From an uncultured Clostridia bacterium (GTDB taxonomy: Bacteria; Bacillota; Clostridia; Lachnospirales; Lachnospiraceae): DNA of 12,888 nucleotides. Where the stretch lies: positions 1 through 12,888 of the forward strand of contig CAMZAI010000063.1 of assembly GCA_947304065.1 (NCBI GenBank), written 5' to 3'. Below the pieces are notes generated by a model. It was not told the DNA's origin and did no database searches. It saw nothing but the letters and a program-made list of their open reading frames with translations. Positions 7,594 through 12,888 of this stretch are shown here, piece by piece (within the stretch, counting starts at the first letter, position 1; the number at the start of each line of letters is the position of its first letter). The position numbers were made by a program, and so were the translations under genes.

Positions 7594-8064
7594 TTAATCT
7601 TCTTTGATGGCGATATTGATCGCAAAAAAGTATTCACCCTCGTAGTTAAGAGGAATACAGATATTGGCCGCGAAATTATTGGCAAAAGATACATTTCCCT
7701 TACAGATCGTGGGCGGAGTGATGTCGATCTGGGTGCCGCTCTGGTAGAAAAGCGTAGCGGTATTGCCCATGATCATGTTGCAGAGCTCACAGATGGCGCT
7801 CTGCGCGATCTCCGAAAGTTCGGTGATCTCCATCATGCACATCTTCGACGCGATCTTAAGCGCTACCGGCATCGGGAAGTCGAGGATAGCCTGACCCTTC
7901 ATCTCGCCCGTGATACCCATAAGGATCAGCAGCTCGTCATGAGTGAAAGCAGCTTCCTTAAGTCCGGGCTTTCCGATAGTTACATTGAGGCCGCACGCCT
8001 GCTCGATAACAGAAACCGAAGCCTTCAGCAAAGGATTGATGTAATTAACGTTGATATTTGCCAT
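7594..8064 (-). CDS. cheX: CheX-like protein (CheC/CheX phosphatase family)
   Basis: This 156-aa protein resembles CheX, a phosphatase that removes phosphate from CheY~P in chemotaxis. The conserved helix with the catalytic Glu-x-x-Asn pair is visible as E93 and N96 in SAICELCNMIMGN. The N-terminal NVNYINPLLKASVSVIEQ and the GxMKGQAILDFP segment are also typical. It has only one such helix in view, as CheX does, whereas CheC has two. The start is ATG at 8064, 4 nt after the aminotransferase stop, with a GGTGG-type ribosome site inside the end of that gene, so translation is probably coupled. No other chemotaxis gene is nearby, so the target could be CheY elsewhere or another receiver domain. 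The family call is good; the cellular role is inference. Confidence 0.82.
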   Translation of the reverse strand: MANINVNYINPLLKASVSVIEQACGLNVTIGKPGLKEAAFTHDELLILMGITGEMKGQAILDFPMPVALKIASKMCMMEITELSEIAQSAICELCNMIMGNTATLFYQSGTQIDITPPTICKGNVSFANNFAANICIPLNYEGEYFFAINIAIKED

Positions 8065-8068
8065 TCCT

Positions 8069-9235
8069 TTATCCCACCTTGTGATTATTTACAAAGCGCT
8101 CGATACGCTCAAGCGCAACTTTGATCTTCTCGATCGAATACGCATAAGATACCCTGAGGAAGCCTTCGCCGCAGTCTCCGAACGCTGTTCCGGGAACCAC
8201 CGCTACCTTTTCCTCCATCAGAAGCTTCGTCGCGAACTCCTCCGACGTCATGCCGAGGCTCTTGATGCACGGGAACACATAGAACGCGCCCCTCGCCTCA
8301 AAGCAGGGCAGACCCATCCGCCGCAGCTCGTGGAGAATGAAGTTTCTGCGCTTATCGTACGCATCGCACATCATCTCGACATCCGCATCGCCGTTCTTTA
8401 AAGCCTCGATCGCGGCATACTGGCTCGTGGTCGGCGCGCACATGATCGAGAACTGGTGAAGCTTCGTCATCTGTTTGATAATGTTCTCGGGACCGCAGGC
8501 GTAGCCGAGTCGCCAGCCCGTCATCGCGTAGGACTTCGAGAAACCGTTGATCACAACGGTCCTGTCCTTCATCCCGTCAAACTCCGCTATCGAAACATGC
8601 TTCCCTCCGTAGGTCAGCTCCGCGTAGATCTCGTCGGAAATAACGAAGAGATCCTTCTCTTTTACGACCTCGGCGATGGGAGCGAGCTCCTCGCGCGTCA
8701 TAATTGAACCGGTCGGATTGTTCGGGAAAGGAAGCACAAGGATCTTCGTCCTGTCGGTGCAGGCGTTCCTGATCTCATCCGCGGTAAGCTTAAATTCATC
8801 CTTTTCAAGGAGCTCTATCGTAACCGGCTTTCCGCCCGCCATGAGCACGCAGGGCTCATACGATACATAGCTCGGCTGCGGCAGGAGTACCTCATCGCCC
8901 GGATCGAGCATGACACGGAGAGCGACGTCTATCGCCTCGCTGCCTCCTATGGTCACAAGCGTCTCGTGATCGTATCTGTAATGCAGATTGAAGCGGCGCT
9001 CGAGATAATTGCAGATTTCCTTTCGCAGCTCGATAAGACCTGCGTTCGAGGTGTAATGTCCTCTTCCCCTCTCCAAGGAGTAGATACCCTCCTCGCGGAT
9101 ATGCCAGGGCGTGTCAAAATCGGGCTCGCCCACGCCGAGAGATATGGCGTCCTTCATTTCCGTGACAATGTCAAAGAACTTGCGGATGCCCGAGGGCTTT
9201 ATATCGACGATTGCTTTATTTAACGGATCCCTCAT
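8069..9235 (-). CDS. PLP-dependent class I/II aminotransferase (AlaT/YugH-like)
   Basis: This 388-aa protein is a fold-type I aspartate-aminotransferase-like enzyme that transfers an amino group from an amino acid to a 2-oxo acid. K234 in NGFSKSYAMTGWRLGY forms the Schiff base with PLP. N173 in PNNPTG, D201 and Y204 in SDEIYAEL position the cofactor, and R361 in FLRVSYA binds the substrate carboxylate. All are intact, and the length is normal. Its ATG overlaps the stop of the upstream Lrp/AsnC gene by 4 nt (ATGA). That order, AsnC-type regulator then aminotransferase, matches Bacillus subtilis yugG-yugH, described as alaR-alaT for alanine formation. Alanine aminotransferase is therefore the best guess, but the substrate cannot be fixed from sequence alone; aromatic or aspartate specificity is also possible. 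Confidence 0.92.
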   Translation of the reverse strand: MRDPLNKAIVDIKPSGIRKFFDIVTEMKDAISLGVGEPDFDTPWHIREEGIYSLERGRGHYTSNAGLIELRKEICNYLERRFNLHYRYDHETLVTIGGSEAIDVALRVMLDPGDEVLLPQPSYVSYEPCVLMAGGKPVTIELLEKDEFKLTADEIRNACTDRTKILVLPFPNNPTGSIMTREELAPIAEVVKEKDLFVISDEIYAELTYGGKHVSIAEFDGMKDRTVVINGFSKSYAMTGWRLGYACGPENIIKQMTKLHQFSIMCAPTTSQYAAIEALKNGDADVEMMCDAYDKRRNFILHELRRMGLPCFEARGAFYVFPCIKSLGMTSEEFATKLLMEEKVAVVPGTAFGDCGEGFLRVSYAYSIEKIKVALERIERFVNNHKVG

Positions 9236-9720
9236 GGTGAAACGATCATCCTTTCATCTTCCTCTTCCTGTTCCATTACGATGCCGTGCTCCTTATACTT
9301 CTTGAGCACAAAATGAGTGGCGGTGCTTAAGACAGCTTCCATGGGGGCAAGCTTGTCCGAAACGAAGCTTGCGACCTCACGCATGCTCTTCCCCTTGATG
9401 ATAACGGTAAGGTCAAAGCCGCCGGACATCAGATAGACCGTCTCTACCTCCGAAAACTTATAGATACGCTCCGCGATCCTGTCGAAGCCCTGTCCCCTCT
9501 GAGGAGTAACCTTAACCTCGATCAGCGCGGTGATCTTCTCGTTCGAAACCTTGTCCCAGTTGATCAAAGTGGGGTAACCGCAGATGATCTTATCCGCTTC
9601 CATCTCGGCGACTGCTGCCGTAACCTCGGCCTCTTCACGTCCGAGCATCATCGCGAGTTCAGACATGCTGATCTTTGAATTCCTGTCGATCGTCCTTAAA
9701 ATCTGTTCCTTCAGTTCCAT
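9232..9720 (-). CDS. Lrp/AsnC-family transcriptional regulator (AlaR/YugG-like)
   Basis: This 162-aa protein has an N-terminal winged helix-turn-helix (about 1-55, ISMSELAMMLGREEAEVTAAV as the HTH, in two parts) and a C-terminal RAM domain (about 62-140, with ITALIEVKVTPQRGQGFDRI and VYLMSGGFDLTVIIKG). Lrp/AsnC proteins form octamers and respond to amino acids bound at the RAM interface. The GGFDLTV segment is the usual ligand-site turn. The last 20 residues are acidic (EQEEEDE). The ATG at 9720 has GAGGAG 8 nt upstream. It overlaps the aminotransferase gene by 4 nt, so by analogy with alaR-alaT it probably controls this operon in response to an amino acid, perhaps alanine (inference). Confidence 0.92.
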   Translation of the reverse strand: MELKEQILRTIDRNSKISMSELAMMLGREEAEVTAAVAEMEADKIICGYPTLINWDKVSNEKITALIEVKVTPQRGQGFDRIAERIYKFSEVETVYLMSGGFDLTVIIKGKSMREVASFVSDKLAPMEAVLSTATHFVLKKYKEHGIVMEQEEEDERMIVSP

Positions 9721-9741
9721 GGCTCTTTCTCCTCATCTCTT

Positions 9742-10233
9742 TTATGGCGTAAGATACGTCACCGTATCGTGATTGATCACACCTCTTGTATTATCATCGG
9801 TCGTGTATCCGATGACCGCGGCCGGATATCCGAGCCCGTTCAGCTTCTCCGTCAGTGCCCTGCCCTCCGCACAGCACGCCAGGATACAGCCGAGACTGTT
9901 CACCTGATAAGGGTTCTCGTCCGCATATTCCGATATCTCGATCGCGAACTGGCTGATCGGAATGTCCTCGAGCCTTACGCGAAGCCCGCAGGAAAGAGTC
10001 TCTCCGAGCGCCCAGAGCGCCTTATAGATGCCCTGTTTGCCTACGACAAAGACATCGCATCCGCCGAGCGTCAGCTCGCGCATGCATCTGTCATCCGCAA
10101 ACTCCGCTTCAAGCCCCGCGATCCCCTGCATCAGATAACGCAGCCCGTAGCGCGCTTCAAGACTGCCGCGCTCACGCTCCGCAGTCTCCAAAGTACCCGC
10201 TTCGGCAACTCTTCCGATCAGAATGATATCCAT
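9742..10233 (-). CDS. Stand-alone C-terminal AIR-synthase-like domain protein (AIRS_C, HypE-like)
   Basis: This 163-aa protein resembles only the C-terminal half of the roughly 330-aa AIR-synthase/HypE-like proteins of Firmicutes. Matching elements are the opening IILIGRVAEAGTLETAE, the helix GIYKALWALGETLSCGLRV, the segment IPISQFAIEISEYADENPYQ, and the ending YPAAVIGYTTDDNTRGVI, which parallels AAVIGxVTxGNDR in full-length members. The N-terminal ATP-binding half is absent, and the upstream DNA holds a different small gene, not a remnant. The usual DVTEGG motif before the helix reads VVGKQG. The start is ATG 10233 with GGAG 5 nt upstream; a GTG at 10239 overlaps that ribosome site and is less likely. 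It precedes the Lrp gene by 21 nt. No catalytic role can be assigned; a binding or degenerate role is possible. Confidence 0.72.
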   Translation of the reverse strand: MDIILIGRVAEAGTLETAERERGSLEARYGLRYLMQGIAGLEAEFADDRCMRELTLGGCDVFVVGKQGIYKALWALGETLSCGLRVRLEDIPISQFAIEISEYADENPYQVNSLGCILACCAEGRALTEKLNGLGYPAAVIGYTTDDNTRGVINHDTVTYLTP

Positions 10234-10276
10234 AGTCACTCCGTAATACTCCGCGCTTGATGTTTGGCGGAAATCG

Positions 10277-10296
10277 TTTATACTTGTTGGTATAAA
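10277..10296. repeat. Perfect inverted repeat between the 33-aa gene and the AIRS_C gene
   Basis: Arms TTTATAC (10277-10283) and GTATAAA (10290-10296) flank a 6-nt spacer. It lies 6 nt after the small gene's stop and 43 nt before the AIRS_C start. The AT-rich arms make a weak RNA hairpin with no T tract, so a terminator is unlikely. It could be a protein-binding operator or contain an internal promoter -10 (TATAAA on either strand), but no good -35 box is spaced correctly. Confidence 0.45.
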
Positions 10297-10302
10297 GACT
10301 GC

Positions 10303-10404
10303 TTAGACCAAAGAAGCCACAAGCGCCGCAAGCATCGCGAGCACGAGGATCGCAACGATCACTATTGTGATGGTCTTTCTGGTCTTTGCATTGAAAAAGT
10401 TCAT
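10303..10404 (-). CDS. 33-aa single-span small membrane protein
   Basis: A short reading frame of 33 codons starts at ATG 10404 and stops with TAA at 10303. It has an excellent ribosome site, GGAGG 6 nt upstream. The product begins MNFFNAKTRKTITIVI and continues as an unbroken hydrophobic run (about residues 12-33: Ile, Val, Leu, Ala rich) to the C-terminus. A short positively charged head (KTRK) suggests an N-in orientation with the tail in or across the membrane. It leads the operon with the AIRS_C gene 69 nt downstream. Small hydrophobic proteins of this type recur in clostridial genomes without known function; roles as a membrane regulator of a larger protein are possible. The ribosome site plus the coherent membrane span make it a likely real gene. 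Confidence 0.72.
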   Translation of the reverse strand: MNFFNAKTRKTITIVIVAILVLAMLAALVASLV

Positions 10405-10442
10405 GTTAAGCCTCCGTTCTTTCCGGAAAGGAAATGTATTAT
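10405..10442. promoter_or_regulatory. Divergent promoter region with 12-bp palindrome
   Basis: Only 38 nt separate the divergent starts at 10404 (minus) and 10443 (plus). On the minus strand a perfect TATAAT occurs at 10443-10438 and overlaps the plus-strand start codon; the -35 region (about 10461-10466) is poor. Transcription would start near 10430, giving a leader of about 25 nt with GGAGG. A perfect palindrome CTTTCCGGAAAG (10419-10430) sits at the predicted start point and could be an operator, though half of it is also the plus-strand ribosome site. The plus-strand promoter was not found; it would have to lie inside the 33-aa gene. Confidence 0.4.
10427..10433 (+). promoter_or_regulatory. 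Ribosome binding site deciding the start at 10443
   Basis: AAAGGAA is 9 nt from the ATG at 10443 but directly abuts the upstream in-frame ATG at 10434. The downstream start is therefore preferred. Confidence 0.55.
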
Positions 10443-11039
10443 ATGCCTTATATTTTGATATCTGTTCTGCTCTTCACGGCCTGGCTCTGCTATGCGATCA
10501 AAAAGAGCTCCCGCGAGAGCGCCAAGGATTCAGCGGACTTCTGGGCCCGTGAGAGCGAGTCGCTGATGACTCCGCGAAAAAGCATAGACGACGTGGTATT
10601 CATAACGATCCCGAAAGAGATAATCCCAAAGAAAATGATTTATACTCCTCCGGAAAAGGAAGACCGCGACGATGCTTCCGACGACCCGGTCGCACCGGAC
10701 TGTGACGAATACGACGAGGATGAAGAGGACGAAGAAGAGAATACGATCGAAGCGGCTTACGAGCGCATAAACACGCTGTCTTCCGAGCTCCGCTCCCTCT
10801 CCAAGGCTCAGATCGCCGATCTGTCCGAATATACGAATACCGACCTTCGTCTCAAATACGGCACGCCGAATTTCACGATGCTGTCCACCGCCGATACGAA
10901 TTACACCCGTCTGGTCCAGATGATCCCCGCTCTCGTGAGCTCCTTAAGGGAGGTCGGAAGGAACGAGGAAGCGGACCGTCTGCTCGACTTTTGCGACGAG
11001 AATTCGATTACCTCGGGCAAGATCAGAAACCTGCGCTGA
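10443..11039 (+). CDS. Membrane-anchored acidic protein of unknown function
   Basis: This 198-aa protein begins with one membrane span (about 2-18, PYILISVLLFTAWLCYAI) followed by KKSSRES, so the bulk should lie in the cytoplasm. Next come a basic/hydrophobic patch (about 45-66, VVFITIPKEIIPKKMIY), a strongly acidic run (about 70-97, Asp/Glu rich with DEYDEDEEDEEEN) and a helical C-terminal part (about 98-198) with NTDLRLKYG and a TPR-like end (VGRNEEADRLLDFCDENS). It looks like a family of Lachnospiraceae hypothetical proteins that I recall but cannot name; no function is known to me. An alternative start at 10434 adds three residues but leaves no spacing to the ribosome site. It is transcribed away from the amino-acid operon and lies 144 nt before the repeat-protein gene, which has its own promoter. 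Confidence 0.8.
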   Translation: MPYILISVLLFTAWLCYAIKKSSRESAKDSADFWARESESLMTPRKSIDDVVFITIPKEIIPKKMIYTPPEKEDRDDASDDPVAPDCDEYDEDEEDEEENTIEAAYERINTLSSELRSLSKAQIADLSEYTNTDLRLKYGTPNFTMLSTADTNYTRLVQMIPALVSSLREVGRNEEADRLLDFCDENSITSGKIRNLR

Positions 11040-11078
11040 GTGCGGTTTTTGTACACCCGATAAAAGGGTTCCGCATAT

Positions 11079-11106
11079 TTGTCTATACATCTTTTTATGG
11101 TATCAT
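11079..11106 (+). promoter_or_regulatory. Candidate sigma-A promoter of the repeat-protein/radical SAM operon
   Basis: The -35 box TTGTCT (11079-11084) and -10 box TATCAT (11101-11106) are 16 nt apart, and the -10 is preceded by TGG, giving an extended -10 element. The predicted start near 11113 leaves a leader of about 70 nt before the ATG at 11184. The rest of the 144-nt gap (11040-11183) shows an AAAGGAG ribosome site (11167-11173, 10 nt from the ATG) and no convincing terminator for the upstream gene. Confidence 0.6.
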
Positions 11107-11183
11107 CAACAGCTGTCTTTGTCAATGTACACGGGCGCTGAGGCTCATTCAAATCACTATTTTTTGAAAGGAGATTTTCGCGT

Positions 11184-11876
11184 ATGAAGAACTTTTTTAA
11201 GAAGCTGTTCGGAGACAAGTATCCCGAGCGAGCAAGGAAAAAGAACCGCATAGAGTGTGTATACGCCGGTCCCGAGCAGATGGCCCGCAGATTCAACCGC
11301 ATGGAGAAGGTTTACGCAGGTCCTCCCGCACGTGATAAAGACGATAATAACGCTATGGAAGACGTTTACGCCGGTCCCGATCCCGATATCGATCCCGATG
11401 AGACTCCCGCAGGACCCGATGGCGAATGCGAGGGATCCGGCTCAGGCGCCGCAAAAGACCTGAAGCGCGATAAGCTCAAAGGCCTTGATCCCAGACAGTT
11501 CTCGGCCGTTTACGCCGCTCCTCCGAACATTCCGCCCGCACAGATGATGATGGCTTACGCAGGTCCCGCACAGATGCGTCCCGAGCCCCCGATAATGGCT
11601 GTATACGCGGGCCCCGCCCAGATGCAGAACAACCCGATGATGCTCGTTTACGCAGGACCCGGTGGATTTGTAAGGCCTGAACCTCCCGTGGATAACGGTC
11701 AGGATGAGAAAAAGTTCATCGGCGGCGACGAAATGAAAGGCAAAACTCCCGAGCAGATAGTCCGCGAAGGCCATTGCCACATGTGCGGCGGACCTGTAAA
11801 TGAAGGGCAGAAATTCTGCTCCAACTGCGGAACTCCGCTTCCGAGGAGCACCACTCCTCCCGTAGAGAGGGCATGA
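11184..11876 (+). CDS. VYAGP-repeat protein with C-terminal zinc ribbon, candidate radical SAM substrate
   Basis: This 230-aa protein is not a family I recognise. It opens with a short basic segment (MKNFFKKLFGDKYPERARKK), then carries seven copies of a pentapeptide: VYAGP at residues 26-30, 43-47, 61-65, 140-144 and 155-159, VYAAP at 109-113 and AYAGP at 124-128. Copies sit mostly 15-18 residues apart, with one 48-residue gap holding an acidic and Gly/Ser-rich stretch. A Met or Ile often precedes by two or three residues, and Gln-Met follows in three copies. The C-terminus has a zinc ribbon, C198-x2-C201 and C212-x2-C215, with GFCSNCG-like context. Linkers rich in Pro, Asp, Gly and Met suggest disorder. 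The next gene, 2 nt away, is a radical SAM/SPASM enzyme, so the tyrosine-centred repeats are probable sites of modification (inference). A scaffold or surface protein is the alternative. Confidence 0.85.
   Translation: MKNFFKKLFGDKYPERARKKNRIECVYAGPEQMARRFNRMEKVYAGPPARDKDDNNAMEDVYAGPDPDIDPDETPAGPDGECEGSGSGAAKDLKRDKLKGLDPRQFSAVYAAPPNIPPAQMMMAYAGPAQMRPEPPIMAVYAGPAQMQNNPMMLVYAGPGGFVRPEPPVDNGQDEKKFIGGDEMKGKTPEQIVREGHCHMCGGPVNEGQKFCSNCGTPLPRSTTPPVERA
11259..11660 (+). repeat. Seven VYAGP pentapeptide-coding repeats
   Basis: The units lie at 11259-11273, 11310-11324, 11364-11378, 11508-11522 (VYAAP), 11553-11567 (AYAGP), 11601-11615 and 11646-11660. The codons differ between copies: Ala is GCC, GCA or GCG, Gly is GGT, GGC or GGA, and Pro is CCC or CCT, while Tyr is always TAC. 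This synonymous drift with conserved residues points to selection on the peptide, not to a recent DNA duplication. A degenerate TPAGP occurs at residues 74-78. Confidence 0.9.
11865..11871 (+). promoter_or_regulatory. Ribosome binding site deciding the radical SAM start
   Basis: GAGAGGG lies inside the end of the repeat-protein gene, 7 nt from ATG 11879 but only 1 nt from the in-frame ATG 11873 (which would overlap the upstream stop as ATGA). The spacing favours 11879. Confidence 0.6.
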
Positions 11877-11878
11877 TT

Positions 11879-12888
11879 ATGTACCGGCTTGATATGTGTG
11901 TATGGGAGATCACGCTCGCATGCTGTTTCTCCTGCAAATACTGCGGTTCCCGCGGCGGCCGCGCAAGGGATAATGAACTGACCACCGAAGAGTGCTTAAA
12001 CGTTGCCGACCAGCTCGCAGAGCTCGGCTGCAGACGCGTTTCCATGATAGGGGGCGAAGTCTTCATGCGCCGCGACTGGAAGGATATCGTATCGCGCCTC
12101 ACCGGCCACGGGATCAACGTCAATATCATTACGAACGGCTTCACTTTCCGCGACAGCCTGATCAGCGATCTGAAAGAAGCCCGCATTGAATCCGTCTCCG
12201 TCTCGCTCGACGGTCCCAAAGAGGTTCATGACAAGTACCGTCAGGAAGGAAGCTTCGACCGCGCGGCAAAGGCCATCGAAGCTCTGCTCTCCGCAGGTAT
12301 CTCCGTCTCGGTCATCAGTACCCTTAACAGCGAGAACGTGAACTATCTTCCCGAGATGTACTCGTTCCTTCGCAAATACAGCATTTACGCCTGGCAGCTC
12401 CAGGCCTGCTCTCCGATGGGCAACGCCGCGAACAACGGCATCGCGTTCGCCTTTGACATGGGCAAGGTCATTGATTTCGTGACCGACAATATGCGCACGG
12501 CCCCCTTCGCGATGGGCGTCGCAGACAATATCGGATACTTCACCGAGGCCGAGGGCTCCATCCGCGGCAACATGAGCGGACAGGCTTATTTCAGAGGCTG
12601 CTCGGCCGGCATTTCCGGCATCGGCATCGACAGCGTCGGCAATGTCAGAGGCTGCGAGTCAATGTACGACGAGCGCTTCAACGAGGGTAATCTGCGCAGC
12701 GAATCATTGCGCTCGATCTGGGAGGATCCCGACAGATTTGCCTACAACAGAAAGTTTACAAAAGATATGCTCACGGGCAAATGCGCCGAGTGCGAGCTCG
12801 GCGAATACTGCGGCGGCGGCTGCCGCTCATACAATTATTTCGTACACCGCAAGCTCTACGAATCGCCTTTCTGCGCCGGCGGTGCGAA
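11879..12888 (+). CDS. Radical SAM/SPASM enzyme, putative peptide maturase (partial)
   Basis: At least 336 codons are present and the frame runs off the right edge with no stop. The radical SAM cluster motif is C15-x3-C19-x2-C22 (ACCFSCKYCG), followed by the SAM-binding GGE motif at about 58-60 (SMIGGEVFM) and a TIM-barrel body with VSLDGP. The C-terminal SPASM domain shows C241 with a second Cys in GNVRGC, then the C302-x2-C305-x5-C311-x3-C315 group in KCAECELGEYCGGGC and C332, enough to ligate auxiliary Fe-S clusters. Such enzymes (anSME, PqqE, MftC, sactipeptide and ranthipeptide maturases) modify peptides or proteins by radical chemistry. Only 14 residues precede the first cluster Cys, so there is no N-terminal peptide-recognition (RRE) domain. 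Its position 2 nt after the VYAGP-repeat gene makes that protein the likely substrate. If translated from 11873 the product is two residues longer. Confidence 0.93.
   Translation, partial: MYRLDMCVWEITLACCFSCKYCGSRGGRARDNELTTEECLNVADQLAELGCRRVSMIGGEVFMRRDWKDIVSRLTGHGINVNIITNGFTFRDSLISDLKEARIESVSVSLDGPKEVHDKYRQEGSFDRAAKAIEALLSAGISVSVISTLNSENVNYLPEMYSFLRKYSIYAWQLQACSPMGNAANNGIAFAFDMGKVIDFVTDNMRTAPFAMGVADNIGYFTEAEGSIRGNMSGQAYFRGCSAGISGIGIDSVGNVRGCESMYDERFNEGNLRSESLRSIWEDPDRFAYNRKFTKDMLTGKCAECELGEYCGGGCRSYNYFVHRKLYESPFCAGGA

Noticed and set aside
7564..8124. 186-aa open frame on the plus strand
   Set aside because: It is antisense to the cheX-like gene and begins inside the terminator hairpin; no domain seen.
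11041..11076. Possible terminator hairpin (TGCGG ... CCGCA with inner ACCC/GGGT) after the acidic protein gene
   Set aside because: The internal loop is very asymmetric (9 against 1 nt) and no T tract follows the 3' arm, so it is not convincing.
11050..11131. Two TGTACA palindromes 76 nt apart flanking the promoter
   Set aside because: A 6-bp palindrome twice in about 80 nt is weak evidence; flanking bases differ (ccc versus ggg).
11097..11141. 14-codon frame in the leader of the repeat-protein gene
   Set aside because: Its ATG lies upstream of the predicted transcription start and it has no ribosome site.
10901..11302. 133-aa open frame on the minus strand across the 11040-11183 gap
   Set aside because: It overlaps two plus-strand genes and a good plus-strand promoter, and its product shows no domain; judged a chance frame.
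11259..11660. Reading VYAGP repeats as collagen-like or elastin-like structural repeats
   Set aside because: The units are not contiguous, spacers are variable and non-repetitive, and a radical SAM gene follows; a structural polymer is less likely, though not excluded.

Overview
The window looks like a chromosomal segment of a clostridial Firmicute (Bacillota), most likely Lachnospiraceae or a near relative. Reasons are the gene families present (YhaM, MutS2, TrmL, a CheX-like protein, an Lrp/aminotransferase pair), strong AGGAG-type ribosome binding sites, tightly packed operons and a moderately high GC content. The taxonomic call is an inference. No rRNA, tRNA, insertion sequence, CRISPR array or phage gene is visible.

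Positions 1-7553 (minus strand) read as one probable operon, with every gap 1-31 nt. In transcription order it holds TrmL (tRNA methyltransferase), MutS2 (Smr-type ATPase), an OmpR-family response regulator, its sensor histidine kinase, a membrane-anchored HtrA/PDZ-like protein whose catalytic His and Asp are gone, the exoribonuclease YhaM, and the first 37 codons of an RlmD-type rRNA methyltransferase that runs off the left edge. RNA maintenance genes thus sit beside an envelope-sensing module.

Positions 7562-10404 (minus strand) form a second operon: a 33-aa single-span membrane peptide, an isolated C-terminal AIR-synthase-like domain, an Lrp/AsnC regulator, a class I/II aminotransferase (the pair resembles alaR-alaT of Bacillus subtilis) and an orphan CheX-like protein. 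It ends in a hairpin terminator that almost touches the trmL start. A candidate promoter lies in the 38-nt divergent gap at 10405-10442.

Positions 10443-12888 (plus strand) hold an acidic membrane-anchored protein of unknown function. After a 144-nt gap with a good extended -10 promoter comes the most interesting locus: a 230-aa protein carrying seven copies of a Val-Tyr-Ala-Gly-Pro motif plus a C-terminal zinc ribbon, followed within 2 nt by a radical SAM/SPASM enzyme that is cut by the right edge. The arrangement (repetitive small substrate-like protein, then a SPASM maturase in the same operon) is what a multi-core RiPP or protein-modification system looks like. I do not recognise this repeat as belonging to any named RiPP class.
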